64,000 bases of DNA from Fischerella sp. JS2 (lineage in GTDB: Bacteria; Cyanobacteriota; Cyanobacteriia; Cyanobacteriales; Nostocaceae): assembly GCF_032393985.1 (NCBI RefSeq), contig NZ_CP135918.1:1860001-1924000 (forward strand), written 5' to 3'. This document shows positions 9,076-19,096 of this stretch, in pieces. How positions within the stretch are numbered: position 1 is the stretch's first letter; each line of letters opens with the position of its first letter. A model generated the notes under the pieces. The model saw only the letters and a list, made by a program, of their open reading frames with translations, was not told where the DNA came from and did no database searches. Position numbers and translations under genes: made by a program.

Positions 9076-10575
9076 CTAAAAATCAAAGTAAATATATGGT
9101 AAACTTCCTTCTGGAGCTAGTATCCAGACAGCGTAAAAGCAGGGAAGTACGAACAAGAGTTTGACAGGCCAGTTGAACTGTAACTTTAGTTGACGATGGA
9201 AAAAATAAACTAAAGTCATGCAGGTAGCAATTATGCCTAACAGTATTGCTAATTGATATTGACTAATATTGAGGGCTTCCACATAAACTTTTTGAGCAAA
9301 TTGAGCGTCAGCAGGATAACCCCAAAGGTGTTTAAACACTAAGGAAGAATCTTGGAGATTTGGTAGACGAAACCAAATCCAAGAGGTAAAAACCATTAGT
9401 TGTGTAAATAACCAAGCTATCAGTGTACCGAAGGGATTGTGCCAAAAATGTTCTAACTCCTCAAAGCGATCGCTAAAAGCATCAGTAAGTCTGTGTATAA
9501 CTAAAGCTAAGCCGTGAAACGCACCCCAAATTACAAAACCGAATGCTGCACCATGCCAAATTCCGGCGATTAGCATCACAATCATTAAATTTAAGCAGGT
9601 GCGATTTAAACTCTGACGAGAACCACCTAAAGGAAAATAAATATAATTACGCAACCAATCGCCTAGTGTGATGTGCCAGCGTCGCCAAAAATCAGCAATA
9701 CTGGTGCTGAAATAAGGAAAGTCAAAATTTTCTGGTAGAACCAAACCGAAAAGTAAGGCAGTGCCACGGGCGATATCTACATAACCACTAAAATCTAAAT
9801 ACAACTGAAAACTATAAGCAAATATTGCCAACCATAAATCAGTACTACCTGCCCGTTGCAAATTGCCAAAACACAAATCTACATAAATTCCCAAGTGATC
9901 AGCTAAAATACCCTTTTTGACACTTCCTTGAGCAATTAACCAAATACCTTCCGCTAAAAGATTGGCAGTAGGAAACCGTAAGTAAGCAAATTGATTAGTG
10001 AGATTGTGGAAGCGAGTAATGGGACCAGAAATCAATTTAGCAAAGAATAATTTGTATGATGCAAATTGAATAAATTGATTACTAGCAGGCGCGCCACGAT
10101 AAACATCAACTAAATAGGAAATACACTCAAATGTAAAAAATGAGATTCCTAGCGGTGCAATTAATTTTAAAGATTCAACTACTGAACTTGTAGAAGTTTG
10201 ATAAATAAAGTTATATAAAGGTGATATATATTTAAAACCTAAAAGTAGCAAAACATTGATACTAATACCCAACCATAATAATTTTAAACGCTGACTATTC
10301 CAATCAGCTTGAGATAACTGCGATTCTTCATCAAAAAATTGCAGAGCCAAAGAATTTTGATTTGATGAATTATGTTTACCTAGAGCTATTCCTATACGGA
10401 AATTACAATAAGTTAGTGCAAGTAAAAGTGGGATATACTGAATTTGCAAAGATGCGTAAAAGGCAATACTAGCAATCAACAGCGTCCACATTCGTAGTTT
10501 TTGTTGCGCTATTAACCAGTAAATCAAAAGCACACTCAGCAAAAATATTCCGTATAAAATTGATATGAAATTCAT
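9076..10575 (-). CDS. MBOAT-family membrane-bound O-acyltransferase (AlgI-like)
   Basis: A 499-residue polytopic membrane protein with about ten hydrophobic segments. The conserved MBOAT block is present: FSGYVDIARGTALLFG, then NFDFPYFSTSIADFWRRWH, then GIWHGAAFGFVIWGAFHG, which contains the catalytic His (GIWHG). AlgI/DltB-type enzymes move acyl groups across the membrane onto exported polysaccharides or other envelope polymers. It sits 74 bp downstream of a large DUF1574/SGNH protein on the same strand. This mirrors AlgI-AlgJ/AlgX pairs, in which an SGNH protein finishes the transfer outside the membrane. The polymer acylated here is unknown. Confidence 0.88.
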   Translation of the reverse strand: MNFISILYGIFLLSVLLIYWLIAQQKLRMWTLLIASIAFYASLQIQYIPLLLALTYCNFRIGIALGKHNSSNQNSLALQFFDEESQLSQADWNSQRLKLLWLGISINVLLLLGFKYISPLYNFIYQTSTSSVVESLKLIAPLGISFFTFECISYLVDVYRGAPASNQFIQFASYKLFFAKLISGPITRFHNLTNQFAYLRFPTANLLAEGIWLIAQGSVKKGILADHLGIYVDLCFGNLQRAGSTDLWLAIFAYSFQLYLDFSGYVDIARGTALLFGLVLPENFDFPYFSTSIADFWRRWHITLGDWLRNYIYFPLGGSRQSLNRTCLNLMIVMLIAGIWHGAAFGFVIWGAFHGLALVIHRLTDAFSDRFEELEHFWHNPFGTLIAWLFTQLMVFTSWIWFRLPNLQDSSLVFKHLWGYPADAQFAQKVYVEALNISQYQLAILLGIIATCMTLVYFFHRQLKLQFNWPVKLLFVLPCFYAVWILAPEGSLPYIYFDF

Positions 10576-10649
10576 TTATAGACTCAAAAGTTATTAATAA
10601 TTATTCAGTCCATCAACAACCAACAAATAACAACTAACTAACAACAATC

Positions 10650-13616
10650 TTACTTAGTTGACCAAGTTGACCAAGGAATCATTGGATCAATTGCCAGTTT
10701 TCTGGAAACTTTTTCTGCACCATAAAGATTCAAATGGCTGGGATCAGAAAAGTTTTCATTGGCTTGAGGCCAAATTAAGCTCAAATCCCGATAGATTAAA
10801 TTGGAATTTTCAGCTAAGCGTAACATATATTGCTGAAAATCTTGTTCATAATTTTTGCGTACTGAATCAAGATATTCTGCACTCAAGGGCATATTCACAA
10901 ACACTATAGTAATTTTTTTAGTTGCACAAAATTGCAATACTGCTTGAAGAGCAGCGTCTTGCTCACCCCCTAATTGAAAAGATTTATAGTCATTGTCATA
11001 GCTACCATTGACCTTAGGGTGTTTTTGATAGTATGTAGCTGGATTAAAACGGATAGGTACTGATAAAAATCCATCAAAATCAACAGCTTGCTCAAAAGCA
11101 TCCTGTTCTGGATCTACTGCTGTAATTTTTTGATTAACTGCTGATTTACCTTTCACTAAAGGTAAAGACTTCAGTGTTTTGTTCAGTAAACTCTTAAGTT
11201 GATCGCGTTGGTTATAGGTAGTAGAAATAGTTGCGAGAGCTTGATTTAACCATTCATTTAATGCTTGAGAATTATTCTCTGTATAAGTTGTGCTTTTAAA
11301 GCTTTGCTCCGATAAAATCGGAGCTGAAGTGGTGGTTGAATTCTGAGAATCTTCGTTAGCTCGAGCTTTTTGTAATACTTGTTGGTAACCAGGGGATGCT
11401 GCGATCGCTTTAAAGGTGATATCCTCTCTACCGTTGTTAAAAGCACGCGCACCATCAGCCCAAATGATCAATTTTGGCAATTCTGATGGTTGTAGCACTC
11501 GACGCAGGATAAAATCGACAACTTGTGCTGTTGCTCCATTAATACCAAAATTAAACACATCAATATTTGAGTAACCCTGAGTTGCCAAAGCTTGAGAAAG
11601 TTTGGCAGGATCTACTCCCCTCAAAGCGCGAGAGGAACCAATAATTAATACATCTGGTGGTTTACCGTTTTGAGCAAGACTTTGTTTGTATAGTGCTAGT
11701 TGCTCATCTAATTGCCGAGTATTGAAACTTGGCATTGGCGATCGCGCTGCCAATAAAATAGCAGTTGCAGTTGCTTTTCCCCTAGTGATGGATTCTTCTT
11801 TTTGGGTGAATCCAGAAGCATTAAACACCTGATTTTTAGATGCAGGGGATGTATTGGTAAAAAAAACAGTTCTTTCCAACTTTTGATTCTGTTCTTCAGC
11901 AGAAGATAATTGAGGTGGGGTGCTAGCAATCTTTGGTGTTTCTGGGATGGAGTGAGAAGTTATATAACCCAAAACCCAGTCTGATTGCAGAGTCAGCAAA
12001 AACCCCAACAAGCCCCAAACTAAAGCCACCCGCCAGCCATTTTCTTCTACCTGTTGCTCTTGTGACTGTTCCTTTTCAGCAAACAGCTGCGTTGCTAAAA
12101 GCCATCTTCTGATTCTTGCACCCCAGTCCTGAGCCACTTCTACAAAAATACTCTGTACATCTTGGCTGGTTAAATCGGGACGTAGCACAGGCTCGTTAGT
12201 CTCAGGTGTTAAAAGTTCACCAACATAAGCAGCAGTGGCGGCAAATTCAGGAGTCGGTTCTGGTACTAAACGTTGACGATTGATAAAATCGACTCCATAG
12301 TTCCAGAAAGGTTCCTTGTTACCAGCACGACGGCCATAAACTCGTACGCCTGCAATTCCTGCTATTTTTAACTGCCTGACAAACTGAGTAACTTTATTTG
12401 CTACCCGTTTGCGTGACGGACACATAAGTGCTTCGCACATGATGTGTAGTAAATCGCCTTTACGTAACAAGAGGACGCGAGTACCACCTGTTTTGAGGCG
12501 AATATCTAACTCAGGATTGAGCAAGCGCTCAAGTAAAAAAATGATAGCAGGTTCATCTCCAGCTGATGATAATTCTAACGCTGATACTGCTAAATCTGGG
12601 TGTTCTGTTGCAGGTAAAGATTGCCAATCAATCCAAGCGGGTTCGCGATTAGTTGTTTTGTGTCCGTAAACTGTGGCGGCGAGAATTCCTTGGGGAGCAA
12701 GGGCTTGAAGTTGAGGCATAATTGCCTGTAAGCATTGGATTTTATCGGGAATTTGCTCAGTTGCCTTAGGGTTAGCAGGACTGCAAAATATATGCAGCGT
12801 TGATTCTTTGAGAGTTGCTGTGACTTTGATTGCCAGATCAGACAGCCTTTCATTTAAAATTCTGGCGATCGCTTGTAAATCTCCCCAACGCGCCCATTCT
12901 TTCAGCATGATTTCTGGAGGTGTCAGATCCACTCTTAGCATCCAGTCAAAATCTGTTTCGCCCTCAACTTGTGTGGCGATCACTGCATCTTGATAACCAG
13001 CAAGCTTGAGACTACGTAACTTCTGGGCTACAGGTTCTGCAATTAATGATGGATCGGGAGTATAGCTAGACTGACAGTAAATCAACAAGCGATTTTGATG
13101 GTTGGGATTTTCGAGAGTGGCTTCTTGCTTTTTGGCTTTGACTTCTACCCCGATGCCAAAGGTACTCAGACTTTCACTCAAATAGCGAGCGATCGCATCT
13201 GGATCGCCTTTACGTGCCAAACTTTCATTAGAAAGAATTAGCGCCCCACCCGTGCGACTAGATTTTTCCGCATCTGCGATTAAGGCTTGTTCTACCTGTT
13301 GTAGATGCAGATGCAACTGGTTTAAGAAAACCTGATGACACCACTGCGGGCGAATTTCCCCCTTTTTCCTACCGTAGACGAAAACTTGGTATATTGAAGG
13401 TTGTTCATTTTGAGTTAGAGCATCCAAGTCAGTATGCTGTAGCGCGTGCAGCAAATCCATAAGAGTACGCCAACGTTGGGGACACTCTGGACTTTCACAA
13501 AGAATGTGTAGCTCATTTCCCCGCAATCGGACTTTCACACCTAAAGAGCTGATTCCTGTTGCTTGGCTTACCCATTGTATTAAGGACTGTTGACTAACTG
13601 GTAATGCTATTTTCAT
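10650..13616 (-). CDS. DUF1574 protein: four N-terminal repeats, one TM helix, SGNH-like C-terminal domain
   Basis: 988 residues. The N-terminal half (about 1-455) contains four related units of about 105-115 residues, each ending in a pattern like L-x-I-x-C, then GI-x-x-V-x-VYGR-x-x-G-x-x-x-P-x-W. One transmembrane segment lies near 530-550. The C-terminal half is the cyanobacterial DUF1574 domain, which looks like an SGNH/AlgX-type fold: a block-I serine in VLIIGSSRALRGVD and a terminal Asp-His pair in DPSHLNLYGAEK. It directly precedes the MBOAT acyltransferase, with which it probably forms an O-acylation module. The repeats presumably sit in the cytoplasm and the SGNH domain outside (inferred). 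No catalytic data exist for this architecture as far as I know. Confidence 0.8.
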   Translation of the reverse strand: MKIALPVSQQSLIQWVSQATGISSLGVKVRLRGNELHILCESPECPQRWRTLMDLLHALQHTDLDALTQNEQPSIYQVFVYGRKKGEIRPQWCHQVFLNQLHLHLQQVEQALIADAEKSSRTGGALILSNESLARKGDPDAIARYLSESLSTFGIGVEVKAKKQEATLENPNHQNRLLIYCQSSYTPDPSLIAEPVAQKLRSLKLAGYQDAVIATQVEGETDFDWMLRVDLTPPEIMLKEWARWGDLQAIARILNERLSDLAIKVTATLKESTLHIFCSPANPKATEQIPDKIQCLQAIMPQLQALAPQGILAATVYGHKTTNREPAWIDWQSLPATEHPDLAVSALELSSAGDEPAIIFLLERLLNPELDIRLKTGGTRVLLLRKGDLLHIMCEALMCPSRKRVANKVTQFVRQLKIAGIAGVRVYGRRAGNKEPFWNYGVDFINRQRLVPEPTPEFAATAAYVGELLTPETNEPVLRPDLTSQDVQSIFVEVAQDWGARIRRWLLATQLFAEKEQSQEQQVEENGWRVALVWGLLGFLLTLQSDWVLGYITSHSIPETPKIASTPPQLSSAEEQNQKLERTVFFTNTSPASKNQVFNASGFTQKEESITRGKATATAILLAARSPMPSFNTRQLDEQLALYKQSLAQNGKPPDVLIIGSSRALRGVDPAKLSQALATQGYSNIDVFNFGINGATAQVVDFILRRVLQPSELPKLIIWADGARAFNNGREDITFKAIAASPGYQQVLQKARANEDSQNSTTTSAPILSEQSFKSTTYTENNSQALNEWLNQALATISTTYNQRDQLKSLLNKTLKSLPLVKGKSAVNQKITAVDPEQDAFEQAVDFDGFLSVPIRFNPATYYQKHPKVNGSYDNDYKSFQLGGEQDAALQAVLQFCATKKITIVFVNMPLSAEYLDSVRKNYEQDFQQYMLRLAENSNLIYRDLSLIWPQANENFSDPSHLNLYGAEKVSRKLAIDPMIPWSTWSTK

Positions 13617-13875
13617 GAAAAGGTGAGATTGTGGATCGGGGACTGGGGATAAAATCTTCGGTTTAGTTAAGGGTTAGAGGGTAAGGGGTAAGGGAGACTG
13701 TTTCCTTTAACCTTTCCCCTTTCCCCTTTACCCTCTCATTAACTCCTAATCACTTGTAAACTAGAACCATAGAATTATCCACCATAAAGTTTTTAACGCT
13801 TTTGTTAACTTGTTAATTTACACTCATCAGCCAAAATAGTTATTTAAGCTCACCAAATCTGAGCTTTGTTTAATT
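13617..13875. repeat. Low-complexity G-rich/C-rich spacer repeat upstream of the DUF1574 gene
   Basis: Within 13660-13740 a GGGTAAGGGG-type run faces a CCTTTCCCC-type run, forming an imperfect inverted low-complexity repeat. Related GGGGA-rich tracts occur at 19022-19080, 28918-28950 and 30430-30490, and inside ppc. The remaining sequence is AT-rich spacer and probably holds the divergent promoters. Confidence 0.5.
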
Positions 13876-13917
13876 TTGCTGTCTTTGATGATTTCCTCCA
13901 GTTCACGAGAATTACTT

Positions 13918-14148
13918 ATGCAAGCTGCTAATTCCAAATCTTCAGCCAACTCAGGATTTCATTTGGGTTTATTCACCATTCCCCAGTCTTTCCTTTTGCA
14001 AATGGGTACAGCATCAGTGATGATCTTGCTGTTAGCAGAGAAAGCCACTGGAGAAACATTACAAGCTCTTGGGGAAGCCAGTGAAGAATTATTTCGTGGC
14101 GATCGCCTTCCCATCCTTGACTTTCCAGAACAGAATCCAGAAAATTAG
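13918..14148 (+). CDS. Small hypothetical protein upstream of ppc
   Basis: 76 residues from the ATG at 13918, or 86 from the ATG at 13888; an in-frame TTG lies still further upstream. The start is uncertain because neither has a strong Shine-Dalgarno. The sequence has a central hydrophobic/amphipathic part (FHLGLFTIPQSFLLQMGTAS) and an acidic C-terminus. I do not recognise the family. It precedes ppc by about 110 bp on the same strand, and a HIP1 site (GGCGATCGCC) lies inside its 3' end. Codon use looks coding-like, so I keep it as a probable gene. Confidence 0.55.
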   Translation: MQAANSKSSANSGFHLGLFTIPQSFLLQMGTASVMILLLAEKATGETLQALGEASEELFRGDRLPILDFPEQNPEN

Positions 14149-14257
14149 CGTCAAATATTATACTGTTTTTTATCAAAATTATTGTGGCAAATTCCATGAC
14201 GGTCAAGAGCAAAACCTGAAATCATAAAAAGTAATAGGCTTTACTAGAACACAAAAT

Positions 14258-17200
14258 ATGAGTTCTCTTTTATACTTTTTCACTCAGGAAGTGAATATCT
14301 ACCCCGCCTCAGATTTATTTTTGCGCCATCGACTACAAATAGTAGAAGAATTGTGGGAGTCCGTGCTGCGGCAGGAATGCGGTCAAAAAATGGTCGATCT
14401 TTTGCAGCAGTTACGTGATTTATGCTCACCAGAAGGACAAGCAACTCTTGACCAGGCTTCTTCTGTATTTAAATTAATAGAGCAGTTAAATATTAACGAA
14501 GCTATCCGAGCGGCTCGGGCTTTTGCATTGTACTTCCAGTTGATCAACATCATAGAGCAGGACTACGAACAACGGCAGCAAATGACTCGCTATGAGGCGT
14601 CGGGTGAAGCAGGAACTCAGGAAATACCCAACCCAATTTCCTCAACAAATTCTGAAGCTTCCGAGAATCCTCTTAACAGTGGACTGGGAGCAGAATTACT
14701 CAGTAAGAGTTGGCAAGCCAATCCCTATCACAAACGCCAAGACACTTTCGCAGCCCTATTTCCCCAGTTATACCAGCTAAACGTACCACCCCAGCATATT
14801 CAACGTCTTATTGCCCAATTGGATGTGCAATTAGTATTCACTGCTCATCCTACAGAAATTGTTCGTCATACCATTCGCGATAAACAGCGACGAGTGGTAC
14901 AACTGCTGCAACAACTTGATATTGTAGAAAAACGTGTAGGTAATCCTGATTATGCCTGGGAAGTAGCAGAACTACGAGAACAATTAATTCAAGAAATTCG
15001 CCTCTGGTGGCGTACCGATGAATTGCATCAGTTCAAACCTTCTGTACTTGATGAAGTAGATTATGCTCTGCACTACTTCCAAGAAGTTTTATTTGATGCT
15101 ATTCCCCAACTTTATAAACGCTTCAAATATGCTTTAGCTAATACTTTTCCCTGGTTAGAACCACCAAGTAAAAACTTTTGTAAGTTTGGTTCTTGGGTAG
15201 GTGCAGACAGGGATGGAAACCCATCAGTCACCCCAGATATCACCTGGCAGACTGCTTGTTATCAGCGCAAAATAGTTTTAGAAAGATATATTCAGTCAGT
15301 GAAGCGGCTAATTAATTTGTTGAGTGTGTCGCTGCACTGGAGTGATGTCTTACCAGATTTACTAGAATCATTAGAAATAGACCAGTCCCAGTTAAGTGAG
15401 GTTTACGACGAATTAGCTTTACGTTATCGTCAAGAACCCTATCGGCTCAAAATGTCCTATGTACTGAGGCGACTGGAAAATACACGCGATCGCAATTTAG
15501 CTTTGTACAATCGAGAAACACCAAAAACTGAAGTTCCTATTTATTGTTCTGGGGAAGAATTTTTAGCTGAACTACGGTTGATTGAACGTAACCTAGTAGA
15601 AACAGGGTTAAATTGCCAGGAACTGGAAAATCTGATCTGCCAAGTCGAAATTTTTGGTTTTAACCTGACTTGTTTAGACATCCGACAAGAATCAACCCGT
15701 CACTCGGATGCTTTAAATGAGATTTTGGAATACTTTGGAATTTTAAAGTGTTCTTACAATGAACTATCAGAAGCAGAAAAAGTTGCTTGGTTAGTAGGAG
15801 AATTGCAAACTCGCCGTCCGTTAATTCCTGCTGAACTACCTTTTTCACCAAAAACTAATGATATTATCGAAACTCTGCGGGTAGCGCGATCGCTACAACG
15901 AGAATTTGGTAATAATGTTTGCAAAACTTACATTATTAGTATGTGTCGCCAAGTCAGCGACGTACTAGAAGTCTTACTTTTTGCTAAAGAAGCAGGACTT
16001 TACGACCCTGGTACAGCAGTAGGTACGATCCAAGTAGTTCCCCTATTTGAAACAGTAGAAGACTTGCAACGCTCTAAGAGTGTCATGCAACAGCTGTTTG
16101 AACTGCCTTTATATCGCGCCTTGTTAGCTGGAGGCTACACTGCAATTCAAAGGGAAAGGGAAGAGGAGATTGGGGATAGGGAGAATGTCTCCCCACCTCC
16201 AACTCCCTCCAACTCCCCATCTCCCCATCTCCCCACCTCTTTTTCTCATGCTCTGACTCCCAACCTCCAAGAAGTCATGCTGGGGTATTCTGACAGTAAC
16301 AAGGACTCTGGCTTTTTAAGCAGCAACTGGGAGATTCACAAAGCCCAAAAAATTTTACAGCGAATAGCTGAAGAACATGGCGTAACTTTGCGGATTTTCC
16401 ACGGGCGTGGCGGTTCTGTTGGACGTGGTGGTGGCCCTGCTTACGAGGCAATTTTGGCACAACCTGGTCACAGTATTAATGGACGCATCAAAATTACTGA
16501 ACAAGGGGAAGTCTTAGCCTCTAAATATTCCTTGCGTGATTTAGCGCTGTACCATTTAGAAACAATGACTACTGCTGTCATTCAAGCCAGCTTACTGAAA
16601 ACAGGGTTTGATGATATTGAACCTTGGAATGAAATCATGGAAGAATTAGCAGTGCGATCGCGTACTCATTATCGTTCGCTGATCTACGAACAACCAGACT
16701 TTATCGATTTCTTCCACCAAGTTACTCCAATAGAAGAAATTAGCCTCTTACAAATTAGTTCTCGTCCAGCCCGTCGTCCTTCTGGTCAAAAAGATTTAAG
16801 CAGTTTGCGGGCAATTCCTTGGGTATTTAGCTGGACACAAACACGGTTCTTACTCCCTTCTTGGTACGGTGTGGGCACAGCTTTGCAAGAGTTTTTAAAT
16901 GAAGAACCAGAGGAAAATTTGCAACTACTGCGCTATTTCTATATGAAATGGCCCTTTTTCAAGATGGTTATTTCCAAAGCAGAAATGACTTTGGCAAAAG
17001 TAGACTTGCAAATGGCGCAGCGTTATGTTGAAGAGTTATCTGACCCAGAAGATAAACCTCGTTTTGAGAAACTATTTGCACAAATAGCCAGCGAATACTA
17101 TCTCACACGAGAATTAGTACTCAAAATCACTGAACACCAACGGCTTCTAGATGGCGATCCTGTCTTGCAGCGATCAGTACAGTTACGCAATGGTACAATT

Positions 17201-17365
17201 GTACCCTTGGGCTTCATTCAGGTTTCCCTCCTGAAGCGCCTACGCCAGTCTAAGAATATAGCCACATCTGGAGTGATTCACTCACGATATAGTAAAGGCG
17301 AACTGCTGCGCGGCGCACTGTTAACAATTAATGGCATTGCTGCTGGTATGAGAAATACAGGTTGA
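14258..17365 (+). CDS. ppc: Phosphoenolpyruvate carboxylase
   Basis: A 1035-residue cytosolic enzyme that carboxylates PEP to oxaloacetate, the anaplerotic route feeding amino-acid synthesis in cyanobacteria. Catalytic blocks are visible: [13 protein letters not shown] with the active-site His, the glycine-rich [16 protein letters not shown] loop, and RPARRPSG with [17 protein letters not shown] near the C-terminus, which ends in the standard R-NTG. Between GGYTAIQ and [20 protein letters not shown], at about residues 631-668, there is a Glu/Arg-rich then Pro/Ser-rich insertion. It is encoded by G-rich then C-rich low-complexity DNA (about 16150-16250) that looks like the intergenic repeats. 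The frame is intact and the insertion is at a surface-variable place, so the enzyme should be functional. Confidence 0.97.
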   Translation: MSSLLYFFTQEVNIYPASDLFLRHRLQIVEELWESVLRQECGQKMVDLLQQLRDLCSPEGQATLDQASSVFKLIEQLNINEAIRAARAFALYFQLINIIEQDYEQRQQMTRYEASGEAGTQEIPNPISSTNSEASENPLNSGLGAELLSKSWQANPYHKRQDTFAALFPQLYQLNVPPQHIQRLIAQLDVQLVFTAHPTEIVRHTIRDKQRRVVQLLQQLDIVEKRVGNPDYAWEVAELREQLIQEIRLWWRTDELHQFKPSVLDEVDYALHYFQEVLFDAIPQLYKRFKYALANTFPWLEPPSKNFCKFGSWVGADRDGNPSVTPDITWQTACYQRKIVLERYIQSVKRLINLLSVSLHWSDVLPDLLESLEIDQSQLSEVYDELALRYRQEPYRLKMSYVLRRLENTRDRNLALYNRETPKTEVPIYCSGEEFLAELRLIERNLVETGLNCQELENLICQVEIFGFNLTCLDIRQESTRHSDALNEILEYFGILKCSYNELSEAEKVAWLVGELQTRRPLIPAELPFSPKTNDIIETLRVARSLQREFGNNVCKTYIISMCRQVSDVLEVLLFAKEAGLYDPGTAVGTIQVVPLFETVEDLQRSKSVMQQLFELPLYRALLAGGYTAIQREREEEIGDRENVSPPPTPSNSPSPHLPTSFSHALTPNLQEVMLGYSDSNKDSGFLSSNWEIHKAQKILQRIAEEHGVTLRIFHGRGGSVGRGGGPAYEAILAQPGHSINGRIKITEQGEVLASKYSLRDLALYHLETMTTAVIQASLLKTGFDDIEPWNEIMEELAVRSRTHYRSLIYEQPDFIDFFHQVTPIEEISLLQISSRPARRPSGQKDLSSLRAIPWVFSWTQTRFLLPSWYGVGTALQEFLNEEPEENLQLLRYFYMKWPFFKMVISKAEMTLAKVDLQMAQRYVEELSDPEDKPRFEKLFAQIASEYYLTRELVLKITEHQRLLDGDPVLQRSVQLRNGTIVPLGFIQVSLLKRLRQSKNIATSGVIHSRYSKGELLRGALLTINGIAAGMRNTG
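16150..16250. repeat. Low-complexity repeat inserted inside ppc
   Basis: A GGGAAGGGAAGAGG-type purine run followed by repeated CTCCCCATCTCCCC units, which together can fold back on each other. It resembles the genome's spacer repeats but is here in frame and translated as a Glu/Arg then Pro/Ser peptide. Confidence 0.65.
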
Positions 17366-17447
17366 TGTGTTAGTGGTTAGTGGTTGATAGTTGGTGGTTA
17401 ATAACCAACTACTAATTGCTGCGTAGGCCCAAAGCTTTGCTAACTAA
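17366..17447. repeat. Short tandem/inverted repeats downstream of ppc
   Basis: TTAGTGG/TTGATAG-type heptamers, followed by an imperfect inverted copy (GTTGGTGGTTA against TAACCAACTA), lie between the ppc stop and the IS element. They may end ppc transcription through the hairpin, although no U-run follows. Confidence 0.45.
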
Positions 17448-17509
17448 TACCAATTTGAAAAAAGAATGCGACAGATGGTAAAAATAGACAGAAGTAGCAT
17501 TCAGGGTAT

Positions 17510-18019
17510 GTGATGGTAGGGGTAACACAGATCGAGATAGTTGATAGTGTCGAGGAACTAGAGAAGTTGCTCAGACATCAAAAACAGTCTCGGAGCAAAG
17601 AACGTATACAAGCCCTATATCTGATTAAAGGGCAAGAAATGAGTGTAAGTGAGATTGCTAAAATCTTGGGAAAACATCGAGCTACAGTACATCGATGGTT
17701 GGCAGATTATCGAGAAGGAGGAATTGAGGCGGTTGTTGAATTTGGAACGAGTTCAGGTCGAAAAAGAGCAATACCAGATTGGGCTGTATCGAGTTTGAAA
17801 AAACAACTCGAACAACCAGAAGGTGGGTTTCAACGGTACACACAAATACAACATTGGTTAGAAAAAACCTTGGGTGTGCAAGCTGAGTACGCAACTGTAC
17901 ATCATCTGGCACGTTACAGGCTCAAAGCCAAGCTGAAAGTCCCACGTCCGCGTAACCGAAAACAGGACGAAGAAAAACTAGAGTCTTTTAAAAAAAACTC
18001 GGTGATGACTTGCAATTAA
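17510..18019 (+). CDS. IS630 transposase, ORFA (helix-turn-helix part)
   Basis: 169 residues containing tandem HTH motifs (SVSEIAKILGKHRATVHRWL and the following winged-helix region) that bind the terminal repeats. It ends 10 bp past the start of ORFB, which is in the -1 frame. An eight-A run at 17990-17997, just before the overlap, is a suitable slippery site, so a fused ORFA-ORFB transposase could be made by -1 frameshifting. The gene is otherwise intact. Start: an ATG at 17513 immediately follows the GTG-type start and is equally possible. Confidence 0.85.
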   Translation: MMVGVTQIEIVDSVEELEKLLRHQKQSRSKERIQALYLIKGQEMSVSEIAKILGKHRATVHRWLADYREGGIEAVVEFGTSSGRKRAIPDWAVSSLKKQLEQPEGGFQRYTQIQHWLEKTLGVQAEYATVHHLARYRLKAKLKVPRPRNRKQDEEKLESFKKNSVMTCN

Positions 18020-18585
18020 TTGCTCAATACAGTGCCATTATCTTGCCCCAGTACGAAAATATTCGTTATTTTGTACAAGATGAGAGTCGATTTGGACTCA
18101 AAACCATTGAAGGACGTAAAATTACTCTTCCCGGAGTTAAGCCTATTGGTGATTGGCAGTGGCAATTTAAAGCGTTCTGGCTATATGGAGCAGTTGAACC
18201 ACTTACTGGGGAAAGTTTATTTTGGCAGTTTTCTCATGTTGATACCGAATGCTACCAACAATTTTTGAACGAGTTCGCTGCCTGTTATCCCAAATCACTT
18301 AACATTCTCCAAGTTGATAACGGCTTATTTCATAAAGCTAAACGTTTACAAATTCCAGAGAATATTGTTCTTTTGTTCCAGCCTGCTCATTCTCCTGAAC
18401 TGAATCCCATAGAGCGCGTTTGGGAATATCTCAAGCAAGACTTGAAATGGGAGCTATTTGATCACCTGGAGCATCTGCAAACCAAGGTTGCTCAACTCCT
18501 AGCTCTCCTCACTCCTCAAATTGCTGCTTCTTTGACTGGTTATGACTTCATCCTCAATGCCTTATCTGTCGCAAACATTTTTTGA
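18010..18585 (+). CDS. IS630 transposase, ORFB (DDE catalytic part)
   Basis: 191 residues of DDE superfamily endonuclease. Catalytic acidic residues are visible: Asp in FVQDESRFGLK, Asp in LQVDNGLFHKAK and Glu in SPELNPIERVWEYLK. It lies in the -1 frame relative to ORFA and probably is translated as a fusion with it by programmed frameshifting at the A-run. All catalytic motifs are intact, so the element may still be active. Confidence 0.87.
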   Translation: MQLIAQYSAIILPQYENIRYFVQDESRFGLKTIEGRKITLPGVKPIGDWQWQFKAFWLYGAVEPLTGESLFWQFSHVDTECYQQFLNEFAACYPKSLNILQVDNGLFHKAKRLQIPENIVLLFQPAHSPELNPIERVWEYLKQDLKWELFDHLEHLQTKVAQLLALLTPQIAASLTGYDFILNALSVANIF

Positions 18586-18777
18586 ATTGGTATAAGTACA
18601 GCTTTGCGTAAAATTGTAGCGATCATTAAACGCAAAGGAACGCGAAGTGAACGCACCAGGTAGCAGAGTCTTTTGATGAATATTTATCGAACTTACGTTA
18701 ATTTACTGTATGGGCGCAAAGCTTATATACCTCTACCAACTACCAACTACTAATAAACTACTACTAAAAAATAAAGA

Positions 18778-19029
18778 ATGGCTAAAAACCGAATTCTAGT
18801 TTGCACCTTTTTTGCTTTACTATCTGGCTTTGTAAGTGGTTACATTGGTGGACAAATCAGCTTAAGTATTCATAGCCAAAGATGTCAAAATCAAGCCTGG
18901 GGTTTCAAGCAGGCGTGTCATGCGTGGGTAGCACCAGGGGCAATCTGGCAAGGTAGCACAACAGGATTATGGACTGGCACAATTTTAGGGGCGTTTTTTG
19001 GTGGTTTGGTGACGCGTCCCCAGAGGTGA
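18778..19029 (+). CDS. Small glycine-rich membrane protein, function unknown
   Basis: 83 residues with two hydrophobic, glycine-zipper-like segments (about residues 6-28 and 52-78) separated by a short loop with two Cys (QRCQNQ, KQACHAW). This suggests a hairpin in the membrane, possibly with a disulfide in the loop. The ATG follows an AATAAAGA stretch that is only a weak Shine-Dalgarno. It ends just before a GGGGA-rich low-complexity repeat (19022-19080). The family is not recognised. I keep it because the amino-acid composition and topology look real. Confidence 0.6.
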   Translation: MAKNRILVCTFFALLSGFVSGYIGGQISLSIHSQRCQNQAWGFKQACHAWVAPGAIWQGSTTGLWTGTILGAFFGGLVTRPQR

Positions 19030-19096
19030 AAAGATGGGGAAGTGTGAGGGGGATGGGGAGTATGGGGAGTATGAGGGGTGTGAGTAGTACTAACTA

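Larger units (their letters stand above)
17448..18592 (+). mobile_element. IS630-family insertion sequence flanked by TA
   Basis: The element is about 1.14 kb. Terminal inverted repeats begin CCAATT and share a GCGACAGAT block about 20 bp in (left 17450-17476, right about 18564-18590, read inward). Both ends are flanked by the dinucleotide TA (17448-17449 and 18591-18592), the target duplication characteristic of IS630/Tc1-mariner elements. It carries two overlapping frames, ORFA and ORFB. It sits in the spacer after ppc and interrupts no gene. Confidence 0.88.
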
